The position numbers were made by a program, and so were the translations under genes. Below, one piece after another: positions 16,906-27,022 of a stretch of 64,000 bases of DNA; within the stretch, counting starts at the first letter, position 1, and every line of letters begins with the position of its first letter. The notes under the pieces were generated by a model. That model ran no database searches. It was not told where the DNA came from and saw nothing but the letters and a program-made list of their open reading frames with translations. This DNA comes from Acetobacter pomorum. Lineage in GTDB: Bacteria; Pseudomonadota; Alphaproteobacteria; Acetobacterales; Acetobacteraceae. The stretch lies in NCBI RefSeq assembly GCF_002738225.1, contig NZ_PEBQ01000144.1, forward strand, positions 124,001-188,000, read 5' to 3'.

Positions 16906-17379
16906 TTAGATGAATTTGACGGAAAGGATTTCGTAAGTCCGATCTCCGCCCGGTGCGGGCACGGAAACGGTATCACCTTCCTCCTTGCCAATCAGCGCCT
17001 TGGCAAGCGGAGAGGAAATGGAAATTTTGTGCTGTTTGATGTCTGCTTCGTGCAGGCCAACAATCTGGTATGTAATTTCCTTGTCCGTATCTTCGTCTAC
17101 AAGGCAGACGGTCGCCCCGAACTTGACCTGCTTGCCGGAAAGGGAGGTGGGCTCAATAACTTCTGCGGTGGAAATAAGTTCTTCCAGCTCCAGAATACGG
17201 CCTTCAATAAAGGACTGCCGTTCCCGCGCTGCGTGATATTCCGCATTTTCAGAAAGATCGCCGTGGCTACGGGCTTCCGCAATGGCGCGGATAACGGCCG
17301 GACGTTCTTCTGCTTTCAGCTTGCGCAACTCATCTTCTAGCTGCTGCAGGCCCTTGCCCGTCATTGGAGTTTTCTGCAA
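16906..17379 (-). CDS. greA: Transcription elongation factor GreA
   Basis: 157 residues with the N-terminal coiled coil (about 1-75, including the basic/acidic tip [16 protein letters not shown]) and the C-terminal FKBP-like domain ending in [13 protein letters not shown]. GreA rescues backtracked RNA polymerase by stimulating transcript cleavage. It lies directly upstream of ilvA with one base between stop and start, so the two are probably co-transcribed, and it follows a hairpin that closes the carA-carB unit. Confidence 0.96.
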   Translation of the reverse strand: MQKTPMTGKGLQQLEDELRKLKAEERPAVIRAIAEARSHGDLSENAEYHAARERQSFIEGRILELEELISTAEVIEPTSLSGKQVKFGATVCLVDEDTDKEITYQIVGLHEADIKQHKISISSPLAKALIGKEEGDTVSVPAPGGDRTYEILSVKFI

Positions 17380-17396
17380 GACGCATCCCCAGACTT

Positions 17397-17427
17397 AAAA
17401 AAGCGGCCGGAACCAGCGGGTTCCGGC
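17397..17427 (-). terminator. Rho-independent terminator for carB/carA
   Basis: On the minus strand GCCGGAACC pairs with GGTTCCGGC (17406-17427, four-base loop) and six T residues follow after CGC (17397-17402). It lies about 100 bases after the carB stop and just before greA, separating the two units. Confidence 0.85.
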
Positions 17428-17530
17428 GCAAAAGTTAAACAGTTACACGGGCAAGGCATACCCTGCAAAAGCAGGCTGCCACCCGAACATGGCTAAGGGG
17501 GCGCAGGCAGGTTATGCCTGCACCTTCAGC

Positions 17531-20500
17531 TTAGAATGTTCCACTAAAGTATGACTGAAGTGGCGCAACATCAAGCGGTCCTTCACGCATTGCCGCAATT
17601 GCATGAATTGCAGCACGTGCTCCGGCCATGGTGGTGTAGTGTGGAATACCCAGCACAAGGGCAGAGCGGCGGATATCAAAGCTGTCTGCCACAGACTGCG
17701 CACCCTGCGCCGTGTTGATAACCATCTGCACCTCGCCAGAACGGATGGCATCCACACAGTGTGGGCGGCCTTCCAGCACCTTGTTGACAAGATGCACCTC
17801 AATACCGGAATCGCGCAGTTTTTTGGCGGTGCCACGGGTGGCCATGATACGGAAACCCATGGAAGCCAGCAGGCGGCCCAGTGGCGGCAGCTGGGGTTTG
17901 TCACTTTCACGCACGGACAGGAACACCGTGCCTGATGTTGGCAGTTTAACACCCGCCCCAAGCTGGGATTTGGCAAAAGCACGCTCGAAGGATGTATCCA
18001 GCCCCATCACCTCACCCGTGGAGCGCATTTCTGGCCCCAGAATGGTGTCTACTTCCGCAAAGCGGTTGAAGGGGAATACGGCTTCTTTCACCGCAACATG
18101 CGGCACCACAGCCCGGTCATCCAGATTAAAGCCGGAAAGTTTGGCGCCAGCCATAACGCGTGCACCAATCTTGGCCACCGGAACACCCGTTGCCTTGGCC
18201 ACAAACGGCACGGTGCGGGATGCGCGTGGGTTTACCTCAAGAACAAAGATTTCCTGATCCTTGATGGCGTACTGCACGTTCATCAGGCCCACAATACCCA
18301 GTTCCCGCGCCATGGCTTCTGTCTGGGCTTTCAGCTCAGTGACAATCGCGGGGGAGAGGGTATAGGGCGGCAGGGCGCAGGCACTATCGCCAGAGTGGAT
18401 GCCTGCTTCTTCAATGTGTTCCATCACGCCAGCCACATACACATCCGTGCCGTCTGCAATGCAGTCCACATCAGCTTCAATGGCTTCGTTCAGGTACCGA
18501 TCAAGCAGGATCGGGCCGGAAGAAATATCGTGCCCGGCCATTGTCAGCACATCGCGCATGTAGCGCTGCAGGCCGTTACGGTCGTACACAATTTCCATGG
18601 CGCGGCCACCCAGTACGTAGGAAGGGCGGACCACAACCGGATAGCCAACTTTTTCGGCCACGGCTTCGGCTTCTTCCGGCGTGCGGGCAATGCCGTTTTC
18701 TGGCTGACGCAGGCCTAGTTTGTGCAGCATGGTCTGGAAGCGTTCACGGTCTTCTGCCCGGTCAATGGCATCTGCTGGGGTACCCAGTAGCGGAATGCCT
18801 GCGGCTTCCAGAGCGCGGGAGAGTTTAAGAGGTGTCTGCCCGCCATATTGCACAATGCAGCCCTTAACCGTGCCTTTCTGCTGTTCGCAACGGATAAGGG
18901 AGATCACGTCTTCAGCCGTCAGCGGTTCAAAATACAGACGGTCGGAGGTGTCATAGTCGGTAGAAACCGTTTCCGGGTTGCAGTTGACCATGATGGTTTC
19001 ATAACCGGCTTCACGTAGAGCGTAAGCGGCATGAACACAGCAGTAATCGAACTCAATACCCTGCCCGATACGGTTGGGGCCACCACCCAGAATAACAATC
19101 TTTTCCCGGTCGGTCGGGTTGGATTCACAGGTTGGCGGCGCAAACTGCCCTTCGTAAGTGGAATACATATACGGGGTGGAGGATGCGAACTCACCCGCAC
19201 AGGTATCAATGCGCTTGTAAACCGGCGTAACACCAGCTTCTGCCCGCAGTTTGGCTACTTCTTCAGGCTGCGTGCCAGACAGGCGAGAAAGCTGCACATC
19301 CGAGAAGCCAAGGGCCTTCAGGCGGCGCAGGCTCTGGGCATCCTTGGGCAGGCCGTGGTTTTCCACTTCCCGTTCTGCGTGAATGATTTTTTCCATTTCA
19401 CGCAGGAACCAAGGCTCAAACTTACAGGCTTCGTGAATGTCATCCACGGAAAGGCCCGCACGTAGCGCCTGTGCGGCCATAAGGATGCGTTCCGGCTTGG
19501 GCTGGGAAAGCGCTGCGCGGAAGGCATCTTCCCCACCATCGCCGGGTTGTTCCACTGGGTCCAGCCCGTGCAGGCCGGTTTCCATGGAGCGCAGACCCTT
19601 CTGCAAGGCTTCTGGGAAGGAGCGGCCAATGGCCATGGCTTCCCCAACCGATTTCATGGAGGTGGAAAGCAGAGCTGGTGCGCCGGGGAACTTTTCAAAC
19701 GTAAAGCGCGGGATCTTTACCACCACGTAGTCAATGGTGGGTTCGAAGGAGGCTGGAGTGGTGCGCGTGATGTCGTTTTTCAGTTCATCCAGCGTGTAGC
19801 CCACGGCCAGCTTGGCGGCCACTTTGGCAATGGGGAAGCCAGTCGCCTTGGATGCCAGCGCAGAGGAGCGGGACACGCGGGGGTTCATTTCAATCACCAC
19901 CATGCGACCATCTTTGGGGTTGATCCCAAACTGCACGTTGGAGCCACCTGTTTCCACGCCAATGGCCCGCAGGCAGGCAATGGAGGCATCGCGCATGCGC
20001 TGATATTCTTTGTCAGTCAGCGTGAGCGCTGGGGCAACGGTGATGGAATCCCCCGTATGCACACCCATGGGGTCAATATTTTCAATGGAGCAGATGATAA
20101 TGCAGTTGTCCGCCTTGTCGCGCACAACTTCCATTTCATACTCTTTCCAGCCCAGCACGGATTCTTCCACCAAAACTTCCGTGGTGGGGGAGGCATCCAG
20201 CCCGGAAAGCACGATCTGGTCGAACTCTTCACGGTTATAGGCAATGCCACCGCCGGAACCACCCATGGTGAAGGAAGGGCGGATAATGGAGGGAAAGCCA
20301 ATCTGCTTAAGCGCATCATGCGCTTCTGCCAGCGTGTGGGCAATAAAGCTGCGCGGGCTTTCAATGCCAATGGCATCCATGGTTTCACGAAACTTCTGGC
20401 GGTCTTCCGCCCGGTCAATCACCTCGGCGTCTGCGCCAATCAGTTCCACGTTGTGCTTGGTCAAAAAGCCCGAGGCATGTAGCGCCATGGCGGTGTTCAG

Positions 20501-20785
20501 CGCTGTCTGGCCGCCCATGGTGGGCAGCACGGCATCTGGCTTTTCCTTAAGGATAATGCGTTCCACCACTTCCGGCGTAATGGGTTCCACATAGGTGGCG
20601 TCCGCAAGGCCGGGGTCTGTCATGATGGTGGCCGGGTTGGAGTTTACCAGAATAACCCGGTAGCCTTCTTCCCGCAGGGCCTTACAGGCCTGTGCGCCAG
20701 AGTAATCGAACTCGCACGCCTGCCCGATAACAATGGGGCCAGCGCCGATGATGAGGATGGAGCGGATGTCTGTCCGTTTGGGCAT
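17531..20785 (-). CDS. carB: Carbamoyl-phosphate synthase large subunit
   Basis: Makes carbamoyl phosphate from ammonia supplied by CarA, bicarbonate and two ATP, for pyrimidine and arginine synthesis. The 1084-residue length is typical. Two homologous ATP-grasp halves are visible: the first carries [17 protein letters not shown] near the N-terminus and [10 protein letters not shown], the second [17 protein letters not shown] and [14 protein letters not shown]. The C-terminal methylglyoxal-synthase-like domain (about 940-1084) is the usual site of allosteric control by nucleotides and ornithine. It starts 16 bases after carA, so the two subunits come from one message. Confidence 0.97.
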   Translation of the reverse strand: MPKRTDIRSILIIGAGPIVIGQACEFDYSGAQACKALREEGYRVILVNSNPATIMTDPGLADATYVEPITPEVVERIILKEKPDAVLPTMGGQTALNTAMALHASGFLTKHNVELIGADAEVIDRAEDRQKFRETMDAIGIESPRSFIAHTLAEAHDALKQIGFPSIIRPSFTMGGSGGGIAYNREEFDQIVLSGLDASPTTEVLVEESVLGWKEYEMEVVRDKADNCIIICSIENIDPMGVHTGDSITVAPALTLTDKEYQRMRDASIACLRAIGVETGGSNVQFGINPKDGRMVVIEMNPRVSRSSALASKATGFPIAKVAAKLAVGYTLDELKNDITRTTPASFEPTIDYVVVKIPRFTFEKFPGAPALLSTSMKSVGEAMAIGRSFPEALQKGLRSMETGLHGLDPVEQPGDGGEDAFRAALSQPKPERILMAAQALRAGLSVDDIHEACKFEPWFLREMEKIIHAEREVENHGLPKDAQSLRRLKALGFSDVQLSRLSGTQPEEVAKLRAEAGVTPVYKRIDTCAGEFASSTPYMYSTYEGQFAPPTCESNPTDREKIVILGGGPNRIGQGIEFDYCCVHAAYALREAGYETIMVNCNPETVSTDYDTSDRLYFEPLTAEDVISLIRCEQQKGTVKGCIVQYGGQTPLKLSRALEAAGIPLLGTPADAIDRAEDRERFQTMLHKLGLRQPENGIARTPEEAEAVAEKVGYPVVVRPSYVLGGRAMEIVYDRNGLQRYMRDVLTMAGHDISSGPILLDRYLNEAIEADVDCIADGTDVYVAGVMEHIEEAGIHSGDSACALPPYTLSPAIVTELKAQTEAMARELGIVGLMNVQYAIKDQEIFVLEVNPRASRTVPFVAKATGVPVAKIGARVMAGAKLSGFNLDDRAVVPHVAVKEAVFPFNRFAEVDTILGPEMRSTGEVMGLDTSFERAFAKSQLGAGVKLPTSGTVFLSVRESDKPQLPPLGRLLASMGFRIMATRGTAKKLRDSGIEVHLVNKVLEGRPHCVDAIRSGEVQMVINTAQGAQSVADSFDIRRSALVLGIPHYTTMAGARAAIHAIAAMREGPLDVAPLQSYFSGTF

Positions 20786-20801
20786 GATACGTTCGTTCCC
20801 G

Positions 20802-22202
20802 TTATTTCTTGGCGCTGTTAAGGTCGATCAGGGTGACAAAGCGTTTGAACAGATAGAAGCTGTCAGACGGGCCGGGGCTGGCTTCGGGGTGATACTGCAC
20901 GGAAAACGCCGGATATTTGTCTGATGCCAAGCCTTCGTTTGATCCATCAAACAGGCTGACATGCGTTACATGGGCATCGGCGGGCAGGGTATCGGCATCC
21001 ACGGCAAAACCGTGGTTCTGGCTGGTAATTTCCACCCGTTTGGTGGCCAGATCCTGCACCGGCTGGTTGGCCCCGCGGTGGCCGCGTTCCATCTTGTAGG
21101 TTTTTGCACCCAGCGCACGGGCCAGAAGCTGATGGCCAAGGCAGATGCCAAACAGTGGCACGCCAGCATCCAGCACAGCTTTAATGGCAGGCACAGCATA
21201 TGTGGCTGTTGCTGCCGGATCTCCCGGGCCGTTGGAAAGGAACACGCCTTCTGGCTTAAGGGCCAGAATTTCCTCACCCGTGGTGGTGGCAGGCACAACG
21301 GTGACATCACATCCAGCGGCCACAAGGCAGCGCAGGATGTTACGTTTTGCGCCGTAATCCACAGCCACAACCTTGCGGCGGTTTGTGGGGGCTTCCTTGC
21401 TGCCTTTAGGCCATTCCCACACGCTTTCTGTCCACGCATAGGGGGCAGAGCAGGTGACTTCCTTGGCAAGATCCATGCCTTCAAGGCCGGGCCATGCTTT
21501 GGCTTCTGCCAAAACGGCATCCAGATCAAACTTGCCATCCTGCGGGAAAACCAGCGCAGCCGTTTGCGCACCCTTGTCACGGATTTTCAGGGTGAGGGAG
21601 CGGGTATCCACCCCGGCAATGCCGGGAACGCCGCGTTCCTTTAGCCACGCATCAAGGCTTTCTGTTGCGCGCCAGTTGGCCGGTGCTGTGGGGTCTTCCT
21701 TTACCACAAGGCCACGGGCAAACACTTTTGCGGCTTCATCATCTTCAGCATTCGTGCCCACATTGCCAATATGCGGGAAGGTGAAGGTAATAATCTGCCC
21801 AGCAAAAGATGGATCCGTCAGTGTTTCCTGATACCCGGTCATGCCGGTTGAAAAGCAGATTTCTCCAATAGAGGGCTTGGAGGTAAAAGCGCCAAAGCCT
21901 TTCCCCCACAATACGGTGCCATCTGCGAGAACAAGCGCGGCGGTTGCGCCATCGGGGCGGGCGTCGGGCATGGATGATCCTGTCTTGCTGTCTCCCGCAT
22001 GGGGGGCGGGGCGGTCTGTTGGAATGGGCTGGAGGTCTTCCAGGGAAAGGCCTGTGGCCTGCGCAATAACTGGCCAATGGCGGGGCGGAATGGCCTGCGC
22101 CTGCCGCCATTTACGGATGGCTTCTGTGCCAACGCCTGTCAGCTTGGCTGTGGCGTCTGGGCCGCCAATCCGGGCAATAATGGTATCTATGGACAAGGGC
22201 AT
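20802..22202 (-). CDS. carA: Carbamoyl-phosphate synthase small subunit with an N-terminal HTH-like domain
   Basis: Glutamine amidotransferase subunit feeding ammonia to CarB. Residues from about 84 onward are normal CarA: N-domain ([18 protein letters not shown]), then a class I amidotransferase with Cys354 in [10 protein letters not shown] and His438/Glu440 in YHPEAS. Residues 1-60 are an addition: a compact helical module ([20 protein letters not shown], then [15 protein letters not shown]) of the YdaS/Cro-like helix-turn-helix kind. I recall such a module being called carph-isopro in NCBI families but could not check. The long form starts at 22202 with GGGAGG 13 bases upstream, rather far. 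An internal ATG at 21971 has AGGA six bases upstream and would give a conventional CarA, so two forms are possible. Confidence 0.93.
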   Translation of the reverse strand: MPLSIDTIIARIGGPDATAKLTGVGTEAIRKWRQAQAIPPRHWPVIAQATGLSLEDLQPIPTDRPAPHAGDSKTGSSMPDARPDGATAALVLADGTVLWGKGFGAFTSKPSIGEICFSTGMTGYQETLTDPSFAGQIITFTFPHIGNVGTNAEDDEAAKVFARGLVVKEDPTAPANWRATESLDAWLKERGVPGIAGVDTRSLTLKIRDKGAQTAALVFPQDGKFDLDAVLAEAKAWPGLEGMDLAKEVTCSAPYAWTESVWEWPKGSKEAPTNRRKVVAVDYGAKRNILRCLVAAGCDVTVVPATTTGEEILALKPEGVFLSNGPGDPAATATYAVPAIKAVLDAGVPLFGICLGHQLLARALGAKTYKMERGHRGANQPVQDLATKRVEITSQNHGFAVDADTLPADAHVTHVSLFDGSNEGLASDKYPAFSVQYHPEASPGPSDSFYLFKRFVTLIDLNSAKK

Positions 22203-22251
22203 GTACGTGCTTGTGCCTCCCGAAGCCGTCTTCTAGCACTCGATTTCCAAG

Positions 22252-22270
22252 GTGGGAAGAAATTTCCCAC
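22252..22270. promoter_or_regulatory. Operator candidate 1 upstream of carA
   Basis: GTGGGAA-N5-TTCCCAC, a perfect 7-bp palindrome with five-base spacer, about 50 bases before the carA start. It would overlap the -35 region of a promoter using TAGAAG (22231-22236 on the minus strand) as -10. The promoter assignment is weak. Confidence 0.55.
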
Positions 22271-22295
22271 GCGCAAGATGGGGTGATGGAAATGG

Positions 22296-22314
22296 GTGGG
22301 AAGTTTTTTCCCGC
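22296..22314. promoter_or_regulatory. Operator candidate 2 upstream of carA
   Basis: GTGGGAA-N5-TTCCCGC, the same 19-base design as the site at 22252 with one mismatch. Centre-to-centre distance is 44 bases, about four DNA turns, so two bound dimers would sit on the same face. It also lies on the promoter side of the divergent yqeY gene. Confidence 0.5.
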
Positions 22315-22435
22315 AGTGTTGCATACGTGCCGCGCAGGAGGAGATGAGGTTCTTTATTTTCCACCAGATGTTTTTTGTGAGTCTGGGTGATAAGGTGCGC
22401 CCGATTGCAGCACAGAAAGAGCGGAGCAGATGCAA

Positions 22436-22891
22436 ATGACACTACGTGAACGCCTGATGGCAGACCTGAAAACCGCCATGAAGGCAGGTGAAAGCGCCCG
22501 TGTGGCCACAATCCGCATGATTACGGCTAAGCTGAAAGATGTGGAAATTGCAGGCCGCGCCAAAGGGCAGGAAGGGCTGAATGAGAATGAAGCCATTGCC
22601 GCCCTGCGCGGAATGGTAAAGTCCCGCACGGAATCTGCTGGCATGTACCGTGATGGCGGCCGCCCGGAACTTGCGGAAAAAGAAGAAGCGGAAATCAAGG
22701 TGATCCGTGGCTATCTGCCGCCGGAAATGGATGAAGCCTCCCTGAAGGCTGCCGTGGAAGAAGCTGTTGCCGCCGTAAAGGCCGAAAGCCTGAAGGATAT
22801 GGGCAAGGTGATGGCTGAACTGAAAAGCAAGTTCGGCGTGGCGCTGGGTATGGGCAAAGCCAGTGCTGCTGTCAAAGCACGTCTGGGCTAG
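22436..22891 (+). CDS. GatB/YqeY domain-containing protein
   Basis: A 151-residue YqeY-like protein resembling the tRNA-binding C-terminal domain of the GatB amidotransferase subunit (RVATIRMITAKLKDVEI near the start, GYLPPEMDEASLKAAVEEAV in the middle, LGMGKASAAVKARLG at the end). Its exact role is unsettled; an effect on tRNA-dependent amidation is possible. GGAG at 22423-22426 favours the ATG at 22436 over that at 22430. In many alphaproteobacteria this gene lies between carA and dnaG, as here, divergent from carA. Confidence 0.9.
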   Translation: MTLRERLMADLKTAMKAGESARVATIRMITAKLKDVEIAGRAKGQEGLNENEAIAALRGMVKSRTESAGMYRDGGRPELAEKEEAEIKVIRGYLPPEMDEASLKAAVEEAVAAVKAESLKDMGKVMAELKSKFGVALGMGKASAAVKARLG

Positions 22892-22989
22892 GCATTTTTT
22901 AAACGTAAATCTTGCACCAAATACGTATCGGCCCGATCTGGAATGGCTTTGTGCCCTCTGGTCGGGCTGCGTGATGAAACGGACAGTCA

Positions 22990-24828
22990 ATGGCGATTGA
23001 TTCAGCTTTTCTGGATGAATTGCGGGCTCGCACGCCCATTGCGTCCGTTGTCGGGCGTCGGGTCAAACTGGCCCGCTCCGGGCGGAACTGGAAAGGGTGC
23101 TGCCCCTTCCACGGTGAAAAAACGCCGTCCTTTTATGTGTATGATGATCATTTCCACTGCTTTGGTTGCGGTGTGCATGGAGATGTCATCTCCTTTGTCA
23201 TGCAGATGGAAGGCAAGAACTTCCCTGAAGCTGTAGAGGAATTAGCCTCCAGCGCAGGCATGGAAGTGCCCAAGGATACGCGCCGCACGCAGGAAGAAGT
23301 GGCGCATGTGCGCTCGCTGGAAGATGTGCTGGTAGCTACACAGGAAATCTGGTCTCACGCCTTATACAGACCGGAAGGGCGTGCCGGGCTGGATTACCTG
23401 TTGGGGCGTGGCCTCACGCGGGAAACGCTGGAAACCTTCGGCCTCGGCTGGGCGAGCGAGAGGCGGGGAGAACTGGTTTCTGCCCTCGCGCCCAAAGGCA
23501 TTACGCCCGAAATGATGGCTGAAGCCGGCCTGATGCGGGTGGATGAGCACGGCCACCCCAAGGGCGAGTTGTTCTGGGGGCGTGTTACTTTCCCCATTCG
23601 GGATCGCAAAGGGCGGCTGGTTTCCTTTGGTGGGCGTATTCTGGGTGATGGGCAGCCCAAATATCTTAACGGGCCGGAAACCCCTGTTTTTTCCAAGCGG
23701 CGGCTGTTGTTCGGGCTGGATCGTGCCCGGGCTGCCGTGCGTGCGCCGCGGCCCAAAGGTGTATTGGCGCCGGATTTGGTGGTGGTGGAAGGGTATATGG
23801 ATGTTATTGCCCTGCATCAGGCCGGTTTTACGGGGGCTGTGGCCCCGCTGGGCACAGCGTTAACGCCTGAGCAGCTAGAGGCGCTCTGGCAGGTCGATCG
23901 TGCACCCATTCTGTGTTTTGATGGGGATGCAGCCGGGCGCAGGGCTGCGGTTAAGGCGGCGGAAACCGGGCTGCCGCTGCTCAAGCAGGATTATTCCCTA
24001 CGCATTTGTCTGCTACCCGATGGAGAAGACCCGGATAGCTTGGTGCGCACACGCGGGCACCAGGCCGTGGCGGAAATGTTTGCGGCTGCCCAGCCTTTGT
24101 CTGAGGTGCTGTTTGATCTGCTGAGCGCAGGCATCAACAATCCGGGGCCAGAAGAGCGAGCGGCACTGCGGCGCAGGCTGACAGAAGTTGCCGCCCTTAT
24201 TCCAGACAAGGTACTGGCATCCGAATATCGGTCCACGTTGCTGGATCGGTTTTTTGCAACATTTCGGCGTGGCGGTGGCAAATGGGGCGGGCAGGGCCGT
24301 AACAAAGCCAATGTGCCGGCCTCTGTGCCCGGTGCGCTGCCAGTAGAGATGGACCAGGCGCGTGAGCGTCAGCGCCTGATGCTGGAATTGCTGCTTTTAC
24401 ATCCAACGTTGGTGCCAGAGGTAGAAGAGGCTCTGTGTCGGCTTGATCTGCCCGCGGATTTTGCCGAGATACGTGCCCTTTTGCTTGATCTTTCTGCCGA
24501 AGGTGAATTGCCACAAAGCGGTGCCGCGTTATATGTATGGCTGCGGGAAGAAAACGCGGAAGAAACCATTCGCCCCGTAATGCGTGAAAGCTGCGCGGCT
24601 ATGGCAGAAAGTAAGGCAGAAGACCCTGCACGCACTGTTGCGGCAAGAACACAGTGGTGGCATTTTTATGGTTTGCTTTACGGCCCGCAATTTATTCAGG
24701 AAGTCAATAGGGAGGTTGCGCGGTTTGTTGAGAAAGGCGGAGATTCCGCTGAATGGCAACGCTTACAGGCGCGACTGCAGGCGATGGAACGCCTAAAACG
24801 CGGCGGTTTGGACGACGCCGAGCTATAA
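22990..24828 (+). CDS. dnaG: DNA primase
   Basis: Synthesises RNA primers at the replication fork. The 612-residue protein has the N-terminal CHC2 zinc-binding domain (CPFHGEKTPSF with Cys38 and His41, then HCFGCG with Cys57 and Cys60), the catalytic core with TOPRIM motifs (VVEGYMDVIALHQAG and LCFDGDAAGRRA), and a C-terminal helicase-interaction region after a basic, low-complexity linker near residue 430. It is followed by rpoD, the classic dnaG-rpoD macromolecular synthesis arrangement; rpsU is not upstream here, yqeY is. Confidence 0.96.
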   Translation: MAIDSAFLDELRARTPIASVVGRRVKLARSGRNWKGCCPFHGEKTPSFYVYDDHFHCFGCGVHGDVISFVMQMEGKNFPEAVEELASSAGMEVPKDTRRTQEEVAHVRSLEDVLVATQEIWSHALYRPEGRAGLDYLLGRGLTRETLETFGLGWASERRGELVSALAPKGITPEMMAEAGLMRVDEHGHPKGELFWGRVTFPIRDRKGRLVSFGGRILGDGQPKYLNGPETPVFSKRRLLFGLDRARAAVRAPRPKGVLAPDLVVVEGYMDVIALHQAGFTGAVAPLGTALTPEQLEALWQVDRAPILCFDGDAAGRRAAVKAAETGLPLLKQDYSLRICLLPDGEDPDSLVRTRGHQAVAEMFAAAQPLSEVLFDLLSAGINNPGPEERAALRRRLTEVAALIPDKVLASEYRSTLLDRFFATFRRGGGKWGGQGRNKANVPASVPGALPVEMDQARERQRLMLELLLLHPTLVPEVEEALCRLDLPADFAEIRALLLDLSAEGELPQSGAALYVWLREENAEETIRPVMRESCAAMAESKAEDPARTVAARTQWWHFYGLLYGPQFIQEVNREVARFVEKGGDSAEWQRLQARLQAMERLKRGGLDDAEL

Positions 24829-24841
24829 GGCAATAAATGTG

Positions 24842-24901
24842 TTCAGGGCGTGTTCCCCTTGACTTCACGCGCAGGATATCCCACGTCCTGCCCGCCCTGA
24901 A
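24842..24901 (+). repeat. Large inverted repeat in the dnaG-rpoD spacer
   Basis: TTCAGGGCG (24842-24850) pairs with CGCCCTGAA (24893-24901), and an inner pair GCAGGA/TCCTGC lies between. No T tract follows, so it is more likely an RNA stability or processing structure, or a rho-assisted stop, than a standard terminator. Confidence 0.5.
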
Positions 24902-24973
24902 AAGAGAACAGTACATAGTAAACTGGTCGTTCTGCATTCTGTTCGGATGCGGGCGGGGAGGAGCAGGTCTGGC

Positions 24974-26965
24974 ATGGCGACAAAAACGGCATCAACCAAC
25001 GCAGCGCAGGAACAGGATGGGGATACCACTCTGCTTGATACGCGGTCTTCTGCAGTCAAAAAACTGATTGCCAAAGGGCGTGAGCGGGGATGCATCACGT
25101 TTGATGAGCTGAATGCCGTGCTCCCGCAGGACAAGATGTCTTCTGAACAGATTGAAGACATTATGGCCGTGCTGTCTGAAATGGGTATTCAGGTTGTCGA
25201 AAACGAAGATAACGACAACGAGGAAGCCGAACCCAAAAAAGCTGCCGCGGAAAGCGAAGATGCAGAGGAAGAAGCCGAGGCCGAATCCGAAACGGAAACC
25301 GAAAGCCCAACCGGCAATGTAAATGCCGAAAGCGTAGGCCGTACGGATGACCCCGTGCGGATGTATCTGCGTGAAATGGGCACGGTGGAATTGCTCTCTC
25401 GCGAGGGCGAAATTGCCATTGCCAAGCGGATTGAGGCCGGCCGCGATGAAATGATTGGCGGCTTGTGTGAAAGCCCGCTGACATTCCGCGCCATCATCTC
25501 GTGGCATGAGATGATCCGGAACAATGAAATGCTGCTGCGTGACATTGTAGATCTGGAAGCCATGCAAAGTGGCGGCAACCCGCTGGAAGAAGGCGGAGAC
25601 GGCACGTTTAGCGAAGCCGAATCTGATTCGGATGCGGAAGAAACAGAAGAGCCGGAAAACGAGGGCGAAGGCGATATTGAAAGCGAAGGCAGCGGCCTTT
25701 CCCTTTCTGCGCTGGAAGAAAAGCTCAAGCCGGAAATTCTGGCGCATTTTGATGAAATTGAGCCGCTTTACGCCGAACTGCGCAAGTTGCAGGTGCAGCG
25801 GATTGAAGCCCTGACATCTGGTGAAGATGTTGATGGCAATTTTGAAGAAAACTACGTTGCCCTGCGTGAAAAACTGGTGGGCAAAGTGGAGCAGGTGCAC
25901 CTGCACAACAACCGGATTGAAGATCTGGTGGCCCAGCTCAAGCAGATGTTCCAGAAGCTGAACATGCTGGAAGGGCGGATGCTGCGTCTGGCAGAAAGCT
26001 GCCGTGTTTCGCGTGAAGATTTCTTGCTGAAGTATCGTGGACGTGAGCTTGATCCAGGCTGGATGGAAATGGTCTCCGGTTTGTCCGGGCGATCATGGAA
26101 GAACTTTGTAGCCAAACATGCCAATACGGTGGTGGGGCTGCGTGATCAGGTTGCAAAACTGGCGCAGGAAACGGGTTTGCCAATTGGTGAATTCCGCCGT
26201 GTGTATGCAACGGTTGCGCGTGGTGAGCGTGATTCTGCCCGCGCCAAAAAGGAAATGATTGAGGCCAACCTGCGCCTTGTTATTTCCATTGCCAAAAAAT
26301 ACACCAACCGTGGCCTTCAGTTTCTTGATCTGATTCAGGAAGGCAATATCGGCCTGATGAAGGCGGTGGATAAGTTTGAATATCGCCGTGGCTACAAGTT
26401 CTCCACCTATGCAACATGGTGGATCAGGCAGGCTATTACGCGCTCCATTGCAGATCAGGCGCGTACAATCCGTATTCCGGTGCATATGATCGAAACGATC
26501 AATAAGCTGGTGCGCACCTCTCGCCAGATGTTGCATGAAATCGGGCGTGAACCTGCACCGGAAGAACTGGCTGAAAAGCTGGGTATGCCGCTGGAAAAAG
26601 TGCGCAAGGTGCTGAAAATTGCCAAGGAGCCCATCTCCCTCGAAACCCCGATCGGGGATGAGGAAGATAGCCATCTGGGTGATTTTATTGAGGATAAAAC
26701 AGCCATTATCCCGCTGGATGCCGCTATCCAGACCAACCTGCGTGAGGCCACAACGCGCGTTCTGGCCTCTCTTACCCCGCGTGAGGAACGTGTGTTGCGT
26801 ATGCGCTTTGGTATTGGCATGAACACGGACCATACGCTGGAAGAAGTTGGCCAGCAGTTTAACGTAACGCGTGAACGTATCCGCCAGATTGAAGCCAAGG
26901 CTCTGCGCAAGCTCAAACATCCAAGCCGCAGCCGTAAGCTGCGTTCCTTCCTGGATGATAACTGA
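24974..26965 (+). CDS. rpoD: RNA polymerase primary sigma factor (sigma-70)
   Basis: Housekeeping sigma factor, 663 residues from the ATG at 24974, which has GGGGAGGAGC upstream. Region 1.1 is at about 20-75, region 1.2 contains [20 protein letters not shown], region 2 has [20 protein letters not shown] and the -10 recognition and melting segment ending [14 protein letters not shown], and region 4 ends with the [23 protein letters not shown] that reads the -35 element. Two strongly acidic stretches, after region 1.1 and in the non-conserved region between 1.2 and 2, are notable. It lies downstream of dnaG. Confidence 0.97.
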   Translation: MATKTASTNAAQEQDGDTTLLDTRSSAVKKLIAKGRERGCITFDELNAVLPQDKMSSEQIEDIMAVLSEMGIQVVENEDNDNEEAEPKKAAAESEDAEEEAEAESETETESPTGNVNAESVGRTDDPVRMYLREMGTVELLSREGEIAIAKRIEAGRDEMIGGLCESPLTFRAIISWHEMIRNNEMLLRDIVDLEAMQSGGNPLEEGGDGTFSEAESDSDAEETEEPENEGEGDIESEGSGLSLSALEEKLKPEILAHFDEIEPLYAELRKLQVQRIEALTSGEDVDGNFEENYVALREKLVGKVEQVHLHNNRIEDLVAQLKQMFQKLNMLEGRMLRLAESCRVSREDFLLKYRGRELDPGWMEMVSGLSGRSWKNFVAKHANTVVGLRDQVAKLAQETGLPIGEFRRVYATVARGERDSARAKKEMIEANLRLVISIAKKYTNRGLQFLDLIQEGNIGLMKAVDKFEYRRGYKFSTYATWWIRQAITRSIADQARTIRIPVHMIETINKLVRTSRQMLHEIGREPAPEELAEKLGMPLEKVRKVLKIAKEPISLETPIGDEEDSHLGDFIEDKTAIIPLDAAIQTNLREATTRVLASLTPREERVLRMRFGIGMNTDHTLEEVGQQFNVTRERIRQIEAKALRKLKHPSRSRKLRSFLDDN

Positions 26966-26993
26966 TCTAAACTTTAATGCCGAATCCACAACG

Positions 26994-27022
26994 CGCATGA
27001 AGGTTATTGTAACCTTCATGCG
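26994..27022 (+). repeat. Perfect 13-bp inverted repeat at the rpoD/GNAT boundary
   Basis: CGCATGAAGGTTA (26994-27006) and TAACCTTCATGCG (27010-27022) are separated only by TTG. It starts 29 bases after the rpoD stop and covers the start region of the next gene. No T tract follows. It could end or stabilise rpoD mRNA, hide the next ribosome binding site, or be an operator. Confidence 0.7.

Noticed and set aside
15762..16913. 383-codon plus-strand reading frame
   Set aside because: Antisense to ilvA with low-complexity Asn/Gln/His content and no family resemblance.
19547..20482. 311-codon plus-strand reading frame
   Set aside because: Antisense to carB; composition-driven, no domain.
22252..22314. 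MraZ-type boxes (direct TGGGA repeats)
   Set aside because: The GTGGGAA elements are arranged as inverted, not direct, repeats and there is no mraZ or division cluster here.
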